A stretch of 64,000 bases of DNA, from contig NC_133233.1 of the NCBI RefSeq assembly GCF_040436345.1, positions 12,686,735-12,750,734 of the forward strand, read 5' to 3'. The notes under the pieces are model-generated. The model ran no database searches. It was given only the letters and a program-made list of their open reading frames with translations, and had not been told where the DNA came from. Made by a program: the position numbers and the translations under genes. Positions 1 to 13,000 of the stretch are shown in pieces. The stretch is from Pagrus major (taxonomy: Eukaryota; Chordata; Actinopteri; Spariformes; Sparidae). Within the stretch, counting starts at the first letter, position 1. Each line of letters begins with the position of its first letter.

Positions 1-3000
1 TCTGCTTCTGTGGTTAGGGCCCAGTAAAAAGAGGCTCAGTCATAACAAGGCAAATATTCATCATCCAGCTGCAAGGGGACCTGTTTCTCAGTCAAGTATA
101 AAACTGAAGCATGTGATTTGAAGCTGTCATCGTCTGAGCTGTTTTAATTTTTTTGACCCTTGCTCGGGAAAAAAAATGGAAACTCCCGAAAGTTGGTGGA
201 AATAAACAGCAGGCGGACTCGTAAAACACCTGTTTGCAGTATGGGGGCCTGAAAGCGGGAGTTGTTAATAGCCAGCCATAAATCGCTCACTCCATTGTTC
301 TGTCACCAAGTTGCAGGCCTGCATTTCTCTGCGGGATTCATGAGGTAAAACTTTGTTGAAAGTATAAGGCCAACCCCTCCGTCCCCCACCCCCCCTGCTC
401 CTTTGCTACTTTGACATCAAACATTTTAAAGCATCAATCGCCGGGCGCACCATGTGCACCTTTGAAACTGCAAAACGAACTTCTGAGCTGTGACACAAAC
501 ATGCAAATCGCCTTTTGAATTTCGACTTCTTTGCAAGTAATTTGGTTCCCTTCACATCATCTACATAAAAAACCATTTCATTAAATTTGAATGAAAAATT
601 GCTGTCTTCTTTTGTGGCACACAATTTGACTATATTGTAGATTAGTCACAGCCATTTAACAGAGGCTTTTTGGTGGAATGCTGATATTGAGAATAATGTT
701 TGCGCAGAAAAACACGCTGATTTATCAGAATATAGCTGCTGTTGACCTTTTTGTGAGGGCTCTGGAGCACCAGCAGAGAGGGGTCTTTTTCCTAATCAGT
801 CTTTTGACAACAAACACAAGCTGTTTGGGGCCACGGAAAGCAATTGAAGGTGTGTGAATGTGTGTGAAGAGTGCATTCATGGCTGTGTCACCTGGACAGC
901 CAGAGTAAATCCCCCACCCCTTTTATTTTTCAAGTAGACCTTGTGGACGTCTCAGCCGTCTCATCGATACAAACCGCAAGTCTGACGAACAAAGGAGGAG
1001 GCAGAGAAATTGCAGGGAGGGGGCGGAAAGAGCAGTCGGAACAGACAAGCCCGGACGGGACGGGAGGGAGACCTCTGGCCTTCCACCCGTCGTCCCTCAG
1101 AGTCTGCTCGGACGAGGGGTTTGGCTCACTGTAACAGTCTGCACAAAGACAGCAGGAGGAGCAGAGGGCGGAGGGCTGAACACCTGAGATCAGATCTGCT
1201 GATCACTTGCCTGCAGTAAAGGGTCATGTCTGCATTTGTGAGGGGAAAAAACATCAAGGTGGTTAAAGCAAAAAGAGAAAGAAATCTTTTCTCATTTTGA
1301 TTTTTTTTTTTTTGCATCTTAAAAGCTAGGAACGTCAAATACAGCTGATGTGTTATTGTTCAATTGCTGTTTTTCTTTTTTTCAACAGTTTCCAGTTTAT
1401 TCAAATGGTAATTTCACTGATTATAAATTAGATTTTAAAAGGCAAAGTGTGAAGCATGTGAAACCACGATGACTCCTGCTAAATGAAGAATGCTAACTTC
1501 GGCTTTAAACAGTAGACAGGCGAGAGAAAAGAAAAGGGCCGCAGCTTTTCTACATTCTCTGTCTAGTTAATGTTGGGAGGCTCTAATAAAAAGCCACCAT
1601 GTGCCAATTGAGCGCCTACAATTAACAGATTAGAGTGATAAAGAGGTTGCATGGCTGCGAGGCACGGGGCCGCCTCCCCGGGCCCTCAGGGCTCCACGAT
1701 GGGCAGGAGCAGGAGAGGGAGGGAGGAGGGTGGGGGGCTGAACCACTGATGAAGGGCCCAGATAATCTCTTCCTCCCTCCTTCTCTCTCTCTCTCTCTCT
1801 CTCTCCCTTTCCCTCCTCCCACCACCCTCCCCTCTCACTTCTCCTCCCCTCTCCACCGCCGCCCCACCCCACCCCAATCCCTCGCACTCCGTGCCCTGGA
1901 GCACCTTTCGCAAATACCTGCTCAATATTCCAGTTGGGGGTGCAGCAGTGGTGGTGGTGGCGGTGGTGGTGGTGGTGGGGCATGTGGTGTGTCTGCAGAG
2001 GGGAGATACAACACACAAAAAAGCTGCTTGAAACAAAAAGCGGAACATCTGCTAAAGCGATTGCGAGGTAAATATGTTTGACAATTATTGTTTACAGTGA
2101 CAGTGGTAACAGTTTCAACACCCAAATCAAAACCCCACCATTTCTCTATTTGCAGTGAAACAGATGGGCCTACAGCGATCCATTAGCAACCTGTCAAAAG
2201 CTTTACTCTCAACTTACTTTTATGTCTTTGCTTCTTTGCTGTGTGACTGAGGAGAGGCTCTATTTGGGCATAATGATTATTATCTATTTGCCCAGCATAA
2301 ATCAGATACCTACTGCTCATTGTGTAGATGATCTTTTTTGTCTCGCGCCTTCTTTACTTTCTTCTCCTGCCAGTGTTTACTATTCAAGGAGAGCAGCTTG
2401 AATCCACATTTGTTTCTCCCTCTTCACATATTATTGTATTATTGATGGCGATACACTCTATGTTGCACTTGAAAGAACCTGCGTAACGATTTTTCCACCG
2501 CTCGTTGTTTTTGTTTGTTTGCTTCGGCAGTAAAAAATCTAATACATTTGGGGCATTTCTTATTATTCAGTAGTGAGCGGGATTATTCAACAATACAAAT
2601 TATTAACAAGTTGCCTCTTTCATCCTGCCGCCTATATTCTCACGCTACCTTGAGAGATCGGCGCCGGCCATTATGGGCGAGCATGCAAAGCGAGGACTTT
2701 GAATACCATGATGTGAGGATCCTAATCAAATCAATTGGCAAACAAGGGAGGAACATCCGTGAGACCTCTTCCTCCATTTTTATACACCAGGCATGAAGCA
2801 AAGCACAGAATCAAATTAAGAATCCTGCGTTCTCGGGGAAGAGGAAGAAAGTTATTTCAGCTGCTTAGGAACTGGATTTGGACGCATGCATGTGTGTGTG
2901 CACACACATGCACGTCAGCATGCGTGTGTCTGTCACTGTCTGCCAGTGCTCATCAACAAAGACTGAGGCGTTATCTACCGCTACCCCTGTCACCATTTTT

Positions 3001-4700
3001 CCCCAGCACTGTACTGCTCTAAATACGCTCAATCAAATAATGTGTTGGGAATAATTAACCCCAGAGCCCCCATTGGTTCTAATTGGCACCTATTAGAGGG
3101 CTGTATGATTCCTTGATAAACACTGAGGAGAGAGAGCAAATGGCAGCAGTGGTGGGCGGAGGTTTGATTGGTAAGCAAAGTGCGGGAGCGATGCATACCG
3201 GGGGTAACCAACATTTAATTATCAATGAGGTTTTCGCAACACTTTAGAGAGGCCCCGGGCATCGTTTCCTTCAGTAGTAGTAATGGGCTCTTTTTAATGG
3301 AACTTGTGTTAAACACGGTGCTGCCACTGCAAAGCTTTGGCGTTCAGCCCCAGCCCTTAGTTGTGGCTGCTTTAATTTAGGTGACTACTGAAAGAAGACG
3401 GAGCTCATTTGGGTTACACACTTTGAAAGTGTGCACCGGGGCCACGGTGGAAGATAAAGAGGATGCCCATAGTCAATTCACATAGGCTGCATTTACATTT
3501 TCTCATTTGTATCTGCTGTGCAGCCCCTTTAAGAGGAAGGGAAATGATTCATCTATTCAGGTTGCATCTAAGAGGTTCAGAGCAGCATGTCTGTTAACTA
3601 TACTCGTCCTTGTATAAAAGAAAATATTCTAGTTTTTATTCAGCGTTCTATAAATTGTTGTATGATAGCATTTTCAACTTTCAGGCCACAGCAGTGGAGA
3701 CACGCTGTTTTAAATTATGGGTGCGGTGTCACTCTAATGTCAAACTCCTCCCGCTGTCACCACAGTCACTAATGTGGTTTCCCAATAAGACCAGTGAGAA
3801 CTTTATATATGCCATTTGATTTTTCAACCAAACAAACTCGCCTCTGTTCTATATTTGACCCATTCATTTACCCTATAGTGTCAAAAAAAAACTGTTTTTT
3901 TCTCTTTTCTATTGAATGCTTGGTGTATAAACATCTTGCCGGGTCATGAACTGGTTGCCATGAGGGCTCAACATGTTACCAGACTTTGAACATAGTGAGT
4001 TCAAAGGAAATCCTCTGTTACGCTTTATGTCCCTGTTTATTTTTCTCACATTCAGTCATACTCAATCTGGACACAGCCTAATAAGCTATTTTTAATTAAG
4101 GATTGGAAGCCAAATCAAGAGTTTTGGGCCTTTATTGTGAAGGCCAATGACTGGGGCTAATGCTAAACTCAAAATTAAAATTGTTTGTTTTTCTGCTCTG
4201 TGAACACGTGCAGAATGTCTTTGTTATTATCATCAACATTCCATCTCTTACAGGTGTTTACTCCATCACTGGGACTAGCTATTTCCTGGCTAGTAATGTT
4301 AGCTTTAATGTTAGCCTCCTGGCTATCGTTCATCTCTTTAGCCTGTGTGGGAGCAGCTTTCTACACTGACTGATAAAGTTGGCCATAACATCATTGTTTG
4401 GGTCAAAAGTCCTTGCCAGCTCTCTCTTCTACTCTCGTTTCTTTGCTGGCATCCTGATTTATGTGCCAATCCTAGCATAGCAGGGAAGTTTACTCCAACA
4501 TTAGCTAGTATTTAAGTTTAGATCAAAAAATTCTTCAGGTCATGTGACAAAAAATGACTCATACTATTTATTACTATTCAGGAGAGTGGTTGACATTATG
4601 AAACAAGTTATTTCACGAAAAAGAAAGAAAGGAATACATTTTATTTTGCTTGTTTAATTAAGTAACGGTGGGTATTCAAGATAAAAATCTGATTATATTT
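1..4700. other. Gene-free 3' flank of tfap2a, distal part
   Basis: I see no supported gene here. Frames in this stretch are short, lack splice context or family resemblance, and several run through simple repeats (CT and GGT tracts near 1.78-1.98 kb). The DNA alternates between purine-rich or simple tracts and complex A+T-rich sequence with many TAAT/ATTA cores, notably about 2.16-2.48 kb and 2.99-3.57 kb. This texture is typical of regulatory deserts beside developmental transcription factor genes. An AP-2-type palindrome (CCCTCAGGG, fitting SCCTSRGGS) lies at 1683-1691. Enhancer function is inference only, because no alignment could be run. Confidence 0.6.
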
Positions 4701-7700
4701 TCTTATATTAGGATGACTATTGCTGGCCTGCATGGGGCCCCCTTTGGACTGGGCCCCAGACAACTTTCCCCTTTTATGGGCAGCCCTGAAATGATCTGCT
4801 TTCTGTAATCATAATACTGACAAGATTCAACCAATAAACACACTAACAGCTTATTGTTTCATTTACAGAAAAATCAACAGAAAATTCACATTTGATGAAA
4901 TAAATGTGAAAAGCATATAAAAAAAACATAGGAAGCCTTAGTCTACACTGAATATCATATGTCAAGCCATTGCCTAAACTGAAAAAGAGACAAAGCAATC
5001 ACAACTTAAAACCAAGGGTGTTGTGTTATCTTACCTCACTTAAACTTGATGGAAATACTGTATTTATATCTGAGAAGGCTACAAATATGTGAGTCTGGTT
5101 TTGGATATGAATACCCTGGGAGGGTTGAGGTACTGGCTTGGCCTACATCCGAGGCCTGAGGCTCGATCCTCCTCTTCCACTAGCACTTGCATTGGGACGA
5201 ACGTTGGGGCAAAGGGGCTCGGGGCAGAGCCAAGCCCAAATGTGACCCAGTTTTTCCGGGGTTCCTGATAGCAGACAGCTGGGAGTCTCAGGGTAACCCT
5301 CCATCAACACCAGCTCCTGTAATCCGGCCTAGCATGTGCCAATCAAGCCGAACGCGATGACAAGCTCGTGATGACATGACCATCGTCCGCTCTCCTCTCT
5401 TCGCTGCCTGGACATCTCAAACGCAAGCAAACATCCCAGTGATTATGGCATTTCAGTGTCAACTGGCATGTTGATTTTGGCCCGGAACCTTGAGATTGAC
5501 AATGGAGAGACAACATGTTTGTGAGCTGTGCAAAGTTTATTGGGAAAGGTTGAGGTTTTTGGCACACAAGTGTTCATTGGTATTAGATGAAAACTTGTTT
5601 GTGGAAGCAAACCATCAGATCACATTTACATCCGTGAAGCTTCCAAAAACCATGAACCGTGAGTGAGAAATCTGTTCAAAAAAATCATACACAAGTGAAC
5701 ACACAAGACAACTTGAATGCAAACTTCGTTGAGATTTAAATATTGGCAGAAAATGCATTTCTTGCGAACAAAGCCTCATGAAAGTTCACACTTTTTTTTC
5801 ATCCATTTTGAAAATGGTCTTTTCCATTTTCCATCTGTCAGGAGGGAATCCTTTTTCTGGACACTCACATATAAGCATACTGGAAAAGGGAGGGAGAGAG
5901 TGTGTGAGGGAGAGAGAGAGAGAGGGAGAAAGAGCAGCACATCTGACAATCCACTGGCATGAAAGTGAGCCCCTCAAGCTAACAAATTCAGAGAGAAAAT
6001 TACAGTTTTGCGCGTTTGTGTCAATATGCATGTCAAAAGGTAATTGGGAAATTGTTCTGCAATGTCAAGTCCTGTTGGCAGTGTTTAGCCTGTGGTGAGA
6101 TCAAAACCATTTCTTCACAGGCTCCGAGAGGCCAGACCAAGCTCTCCAACTCTCTCAACCAGACAAGACTCTCCTTTAAGCTAATAATGTGGCTGTTTAT
6201 CGTGACGTTATTACATTATTATCGGCCGCTCATGGGATCGCCTGAAAATGGACAGAAAAACTTTATTGTAGTCCTGCACTGTCATGAACAATTGCAACTT
6301 TTATGTGTAAGTAACAAGTCAGGCACACATTCAATAAAGCTGGACACAGTGCAGAGACGGAGACATTTATGAGTGTTTGACTGGTAGCAGAGAGTCAGAT
6401 GACTTATTCATTAAGTTAGTGAGAAAAACAATAAAGTCTTATGATCAGCCATGTTTGTGTATATTTTGCAAGTTATTCCTAGATAAAGGGTGGCGATGCA
6501 CAGTGTTTTTGGAGTGCTGTGTTATTATTGACATTGGCTCAACTCAGCATCTTCAGCCACTGAAACAGAACATTTGAAGCAAATCCAATGTTGAAGTGTT
6601 TTATCATATATGAAGCTTCAAGTTTTTATATATTTGAGCTTCTGTTTTCTACCAACCGCAACCAAAATACTTCACCCTAACCTTAGGCGAAGTGATTCTA
6701 ACTAATCTTTATTGTCCAAAATAATGGACTGAAATGTACCCAAGGAGATGGGTGTCATTTTTTACAAGAAAAACGTATTTAAAAAAGAAAGGACTGTTTT
6801 TATATTGTTGATAACACCACCACGAATATGTTATTATAGCATATTTTACTCACTCATTTCAATGACCAAATCCTGATTTATTATAACTTAATAAAAGCTT
6901 TCCTCTAATGATGAATACTTGCACAGGGGTCACCATGCCTCAAGGTGCCGTTCCATTAGCTTTGGCTTCAATAGAGACTTTTACTTTTAACAATTTAGGG
7001 CTAAATTCTGTTTCACAGGGTTTTCCACTCTGTTACGTGTGGAAGTCTTAAACAATGAAAGCTTGTAATTCTTTAGCGTGACAGGAAGATATTGAACACA
7101 GCTCTGTAGCAAAATTATGATCAATGCATTAGACAGTTTTGGAAATCTATAAAAAAAAATTGTAGAAAGCGTAAACTCCAAAGTGACTTTTTACATTCCC
7201 CTTTTTCATGTGAGGGTTTCAGTACAGTGGCTGCAGGTATATTATCATGATTTACTCCTGATCAGATTGAGTCAAACAAAAAAAAAAAAACTTCCTCATG
7301 CATGCACAAATAATTGTTTCTCCTTGTCACACAAATAAGCAGAAAGAGTGTTGGCTTGAAACTGACTCATGACCTTTGTCATATGCCACCTCCGGCCCTC
7401 TCTTCCTCCATCTTTCCCTGTCACTCTTCACTGTATACATGACAATCAAGAATGTGACAGAGAAATAAAGCTTAAAAAAATAAATTAATTCATTGAGAGA
7501 ATTTTTTTTATTTGTCATTGCTCCTTTTTTTTATACATCAGTGATGATGATTCATGATGGTGATGATGGTGATGATGAAGGTTTCAATGGTCATGATTGA
7601 AAGACTGGACAGTGAACATTATATCTTCCCCATGTGCACATCAACAGCAGTCTTTGGATTGCCACGGGTCCTTCAGAGTTGGATTCACTTCATTCTCCAT

Positions 7701-9439
7701 TAAGACTGAAGTGGAAATGTGTTTTGTTCCTCTATATGTCCACCTTTTATCAAAATAATTACCAGAACCAACAGCAGAAAACATTTAAAAATAAATAAAT
7801 AGTAGCATCTGTGGGAATATAGCACCAAACATCAGTCTACTTTCCCCTTTAGACCTTAAAAATAAATATTGCAGTCACTGTTTAAGTGTTTTTTCTTGCT
7901 GGATGAAGTTAAAACTGGCTGACCAGAAGGCAGAAGCAAACCCATATGGACGGAATGGGCCCTATCACCTGGGATTGGAGTTTTAGGTCCCCATCAACCT
8001 GGAAGCTTCAGGGGAAGAGGTCCGCAGTTTGGCTCCCTGTGTTTTTAATACATTTATTACTTTTTTATTTTTTTGTTTACATTTCGGGAAACAAATAGAC
8101 ACGTTTCAGAAACGAAAAACCGAAAATAAAACAACACGCAAAAGATTTTTTCCACCATAAAAATCTAGTTTTTGAGCAGCTGAATTTAAAAAATAAATAA
8201 AGTGAAAGTCCAACAAAATGCTCAGGAGTCAAAAAGTGAGAAACTTTATGAGGGGTAAAAAATCTTTTTCGTTATGAATCAGAACTTCAGGTGAGTTTAA
8301 AGTGACCTTAACGCACTTTATGGGGTCTTGTGCTTCCTCTCACAACTCCTTATAAATTAATATAAAGAACTATATCATTTTATTTATTATTATTATTTGT
8401 GCTGGATGTGATTCCTGTTTCTATTTCCATCAGTATTGATTATTTGTATTTATATGACACGTTTGCCAGCTATTGTTACAATTAAATAAAAAAGCCCAGC
8501 AAAATGTGCAGCGGCTCATAGAAAATAAAGAGCGACAGGAAGGGGGGAACAATTTAAAAATGGGGAAAAGAGAGGGATGGAGAAAGAGAGACAGAGGCGA
8601 GGGAGGGAGGTGGGTGGTGGGGGGGGGGGGGGGTGTATACCAATCGTTAAAGGGCCAAGCCAGTGAGTTGATTAGGTTCGGGAGAGAGGGAAGCTGCTGC
8701 GGCTTTCTTTGCGCACAGACTGAGTATAAGTCCTTTATCATGGGGAGGCACCGGCGTGGCCCCGAGCTATTGCTGGCCTGAAGCGAAGTACCAGAGAGAA
8801 GAAAAAAAGAGAGGGAGAAAAAGAAAGGGGAGGGGTGGGGGGTCTATCATCAAACTTCATAATAACGCTTGGGGTTTGCCACAGCTGCGCAGTGACCCTT
8901 TTATTTTGCTGTGATGGAACAGATAGCTCACTATGAAATAGTGTGAAATTATCATGTCTATTAATTCAGTCAGACATCCACGGCTCTCCGCTGCTACCCC
9001 CCCTCCATGTCCCCCCTCTCTCTGTCTTATCCCCTATCCGTGGAAATATGTGATTTCCCAGCAAATGCTACATTTTACTCGAGTGATTTTTCATCGTTGA
9101 TTCGCAGAAAATAAGACAAAGGATGACATGGGGTGTCGGAGCGGCGGGTGGCCGCGTGTGTACAGAACACAGGCCGATGTGCACTTTCATCCGCTTGGTG
9201 CACTTGCAGGAGGAAACTGTGCGTGAGTGTGTGTTTGTGAATTCATCACAGGGACGGAGAGACTTTGTTTTGTTTTTTTTGTTCGCTTATCGAATCACCT
9301 TTGGTTATGAATCCAATCATTTAAAGTCGGATAGTAACAGTTGGCACAGAGAGAGAAGCTGTTTGTCCACCTGCTGTTTGAGATAATATTTCTCATTGGG
9401 CCCAGAATGACTTTTTCACACACTTTCAATCGATATTAA
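4701..9439. other. Gene-free 3' flank of tfap2a, middle part
   Basis: No supported coding exon. About 4.71-4.80 kb, rich in GGGCCCC, and about 5.10-5.34 kb look like degraded interspersed repeats, but I cannot name them. A GCCTGAGGC palindrome fitting the AP-2 consensus lies at 5154-5162. ATGATG/GATGATG runs occur near 7.54-7.58 kb. A poly-G run sits near 8.62 kb, where opposite-strand frames are low complexity. Nothing else stands out. Confidence 0.5.
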
Positions 9440-9460
9440 ATTATTATTATTATTATCCAA

Positions 9461-9502
<42 letters not shown>

Positions 9503-9503
9503 G
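9440..9503. repeat. ATT trinucleotide microsatellite
   Basis: An almost uninterrupted run of TTA/ATT units, broken once by a short CCAATC interruption near 9457. Confidence 0.95.
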
Positions 9504-10008
9504 TATCATTGTTTCTTTAAATTGGCCCTCATCAGTTTAGATTCCTGCACAGCCTCCAGCTTTAACTGTGACTCTGTATATCATGCCATTTATCTAACCA
9601 CATATGCACTGCAAAAAAAAAAAAATGTAAACAAAATAAAATAAAAGCAAGTTATCATCATACGTCAACTTTCTGATTCCGACTGATTAATGCGTGGTGC
9701 TCGGGAATCTGTGTTTGGGGGGGAATAAACACCTAAAACAGTCTGAGGCGCCGACAGAAAAGTCACCAAAAAGTCATTCCCATTCGTAAAGTCATTGCTC
9801 ATGCGACCGTTTTGCCAATAAAGCCTGCCAACGTGCTGCACTGTCAATATTAATGAAGATGGTGCTCCAAATATGATGACCTGACAGCAACAAACAACAC
9901 GAGGGAGGGAAGGGGGGATTTAAAAAAAGAAAGAAACGCTTTTTAAAGGATGTGTGCTGTGTGCTTATGAAGCGTGAGGGTCTGGTTTGATAAAAGGTCT
10001 GGGGTTTG

Positions 10009-10052
<44 letters not shown>

Positions 10053-13000
10053 TTGATTGAAATGGCGTGTGCCTGGCTGACGGGAGCCAGTGAGGGACAA
10101 AGCCCCTGCGAAGCCACGGCCACTCGAGCAATTATTCCTCCACGCTGCATTTGGATTAGTGCAATGGAAAGAAGCATATGTTTGGCCCGGGGCGACACTC
10201 CCCCCCTGGCTGACTGCAGAGGATGCAGGGAGAGACACACAGAGAGAGAGAGGGAGAGAGACAGGCAGAGAGAGAATGACTAAAACTAGAATATAAACTG
10301 CATTAACCAAGTGGGGAAACATTAACACAATTTTAATCCGCCCTTTTTTTTTTTCTTCATATATTTAGGGGCACACAGGCCCATGAAATTGGCAGACCTC
10401 AGCGCTTGATAGGTGGCCGGAGGACAGCAATGATTCCTGATAAGTGATGTCACAGCTCACAAACGTTGTTTATTGTTAAGGGTTTTAAATAGAGACGAAA
10501 TAAAATTTTAAAAAGTAATAATTTCACAAATATAAATATGCTAAACAGGTGAAACACCTCCTCTCATTTTTGTGAATGAGAGTGTGAGTGCTGCTCCTCT
10601 GTTTATTCAAAGTCACTTAATGTTTTCTAATCGATTACCTAATGTCTCCAGTAATCAGGGCTGATCTGATGATTTGGTGGAGTCATTGACCTCTCTTGGC
10701 TTCTGAGCCCTGGCTCGCAGAGTGGGCAGAGGGGGCCCATAGGGGGTCAGAGGCGGGGAGGGGGGGGGGCCAGAGCCCCAAATGAGGGCTCATGTCAGAG
10801 TTGAGGACAATTAGCCATTTTGCGCTTCACTGCAAACTTTAAAGTCACATAATTCGATTGCACCGATAACCGTATCAAATGTCATTTAGAGGAACCCTGC
10901 GTCTTGTCCGAGCCACTTATTATTAAGCGCCCTCCGTAAAACATTTGCTACTAGAAGCTAAATTGACAGGAGTGTGTCTGCAGAAATTTTATCGATAAAG
11001 AACCATCTGCTCTCTGTCATTTAAGAATTTGTCCATCTTAGTGTTTCAGGAACATCAACATCTTTACTCCATCAAAAAAAAAAAAAGTCAGGTCAGTCAG
11101 GAAAAACTTTCCAGCCTTATGTGGACACTAATCCATTTCTTTTTCTTTTTTTAATTCAAAGTGCTGCGCAATGACTGCTCATCTTTAACCAATCACTCCA
11201 ATCTCCATCAGATCCCTCTGTTTAAATGTCAGGGGGACAGCTGCGCTTAAATCAAATTCCAGTCATACCAGTGTAGCATTCGTGGCAGCGCAGCGAACAA
11301 ATCTGGGCCTTGTAGCCTCTGTCGCCCTATATCTTCCCATGCAGCAGCGCCAAAGCTTTGCCTGCGAGCGTTCACAGCGCAGACTGTTGCAGCGATGGTG
11401 CCACAGGGTAATTAGGCCACGCAGACACTCTCCTCTCACCAAGCAATGACCTCAGCATCATCCACTGAATACTTTTCTGACCACAAACACTGCTGCTGGC
11501 GCGCGGGGCGAGATGGGACACATTTTGGACAGGAGCGGTGACGCGCAGCTGGTTGGAGATGAGAAGTTGAGAGAGTGATCAATAAAGGGCATGCAAAATA
11601 AACATGGTTTGGAGTATTAGCACGCAAGTATGAATCTATCCTGCATGCATGCACCGTTTCTTTAAATGTGCTGCTGCAGCTTTTTGATTTAGAGATTTGT
11701 GTCAGACTCCAGTGCGCGCGCACTCTATCTATCCACAGAGGTGCTTTAACCGAGTCTGTCTGTGTTTGTCCTTCATTACATCTCTGCTGCAAACTATAAA
11801 TATCAACAGAGCCAGCGCCAGCCCACTGAACCTCACCAGCAGACAAATACAGTATGAAATAAACAGATATAGAGAAGCAACACCATCCACCTGAAGACGC
11901 TCAGACGCGCCACTTTCACCCCTCTTATATATTTTATTTCCGCGCGTTCTCCAGAATATTTGATAACAACAGGCCTCACACTTATTAATTACTATACGGG
12001 AATCAGCTGTAATTGCTTTAGTTGAGACAAGCAGCAGTTATGGATTGAATTAGACAAATTCAGCTGGGTATTGCTGACTGGCTCTTCAAATTTCAGACCT
12101 TTTTTTTTTCCTTTTTCTTTTTTGCAAATGACTTTCGCTGTGAGGCATTATGAGGAACCGGCTCTACCTGTTTAAGATCAAATTGGGGGTAAAATTACAA
12201 TTTTGTATTAAAAAAGGTATGCAAATTATATGGGCTGGTATCGGTGTAAACAAAACGACAGACAATGGGATTTGGAGTTTCTTTAACACTCCAATTCCAT
12301 TACACAGGAAGGGGGGAGAAAAAAAGGGCACAATTACAGGCCTCCCTCTCGATCCTCCTCATCTCACACTAATAATAACACGCACAAATATATCCACCAT
12401 TGTGGCGGATACCACTATTTCTAATGCGTTCGTCTCACCCTCCAAAACCTGTTTTCATTCAAGCAAACCCCGATAAATTTATTAAATAACATTAGCATTA
12501 ATGACACACGTGAGGGGCTTCCTTTCTCGCTAATACCGATGAATGCTGCTTTAATACGATTGTTTTCCCTTAAAGTGACTATTTATGCTTTTTTTTTTTT
12601 TCTTTCTTCCCCCCCTCCTCTCACATCCAACCATAGCAGAGCAGCCGGGTAGTCTCTCCCCTTTATGAGTGAGCTATTGTGCCTGAGGACAGGATCCCAC
12701 ACACAATCTGAAGACTGAGCCAACAAAAACAGGGCTGACAGACAATGCCTCGCTTCACCTGCTCCAGCACTGTGCATCGCAATTATGCCAAGGACATGTA
12801 CAGTTAGGCTTCATTCACCCTCCTGCAAAAACAAGCGCCTCAGAATTAAACCAGGGGGCCCGAACGAAAAAATCATGCAGATAATAAATATGGCTGCAGA
12901 GGAGATTGGAGAGAGAGAGAGAGAGAGAGAGAAGGGAGAGGGAGGAAAGAGGGGGAGGAGGGGGAGGGGAGTGAGTCGCCCAGTGCTCATCCAGTGTTAC

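Noticed and set aside
1630-2081. Overlapping large frames on both strands
   Set aside because: Produced by CT and GGT repeats, with poly-Ser/Leu, poly-Gly and poly-His translations.
5101-5340. tRNA-derived SINE, from a B-box-like GGCTCGATCC
   Set aside because: No convincing A box at the right distance and no tail; kept only as possible degraded repeat.
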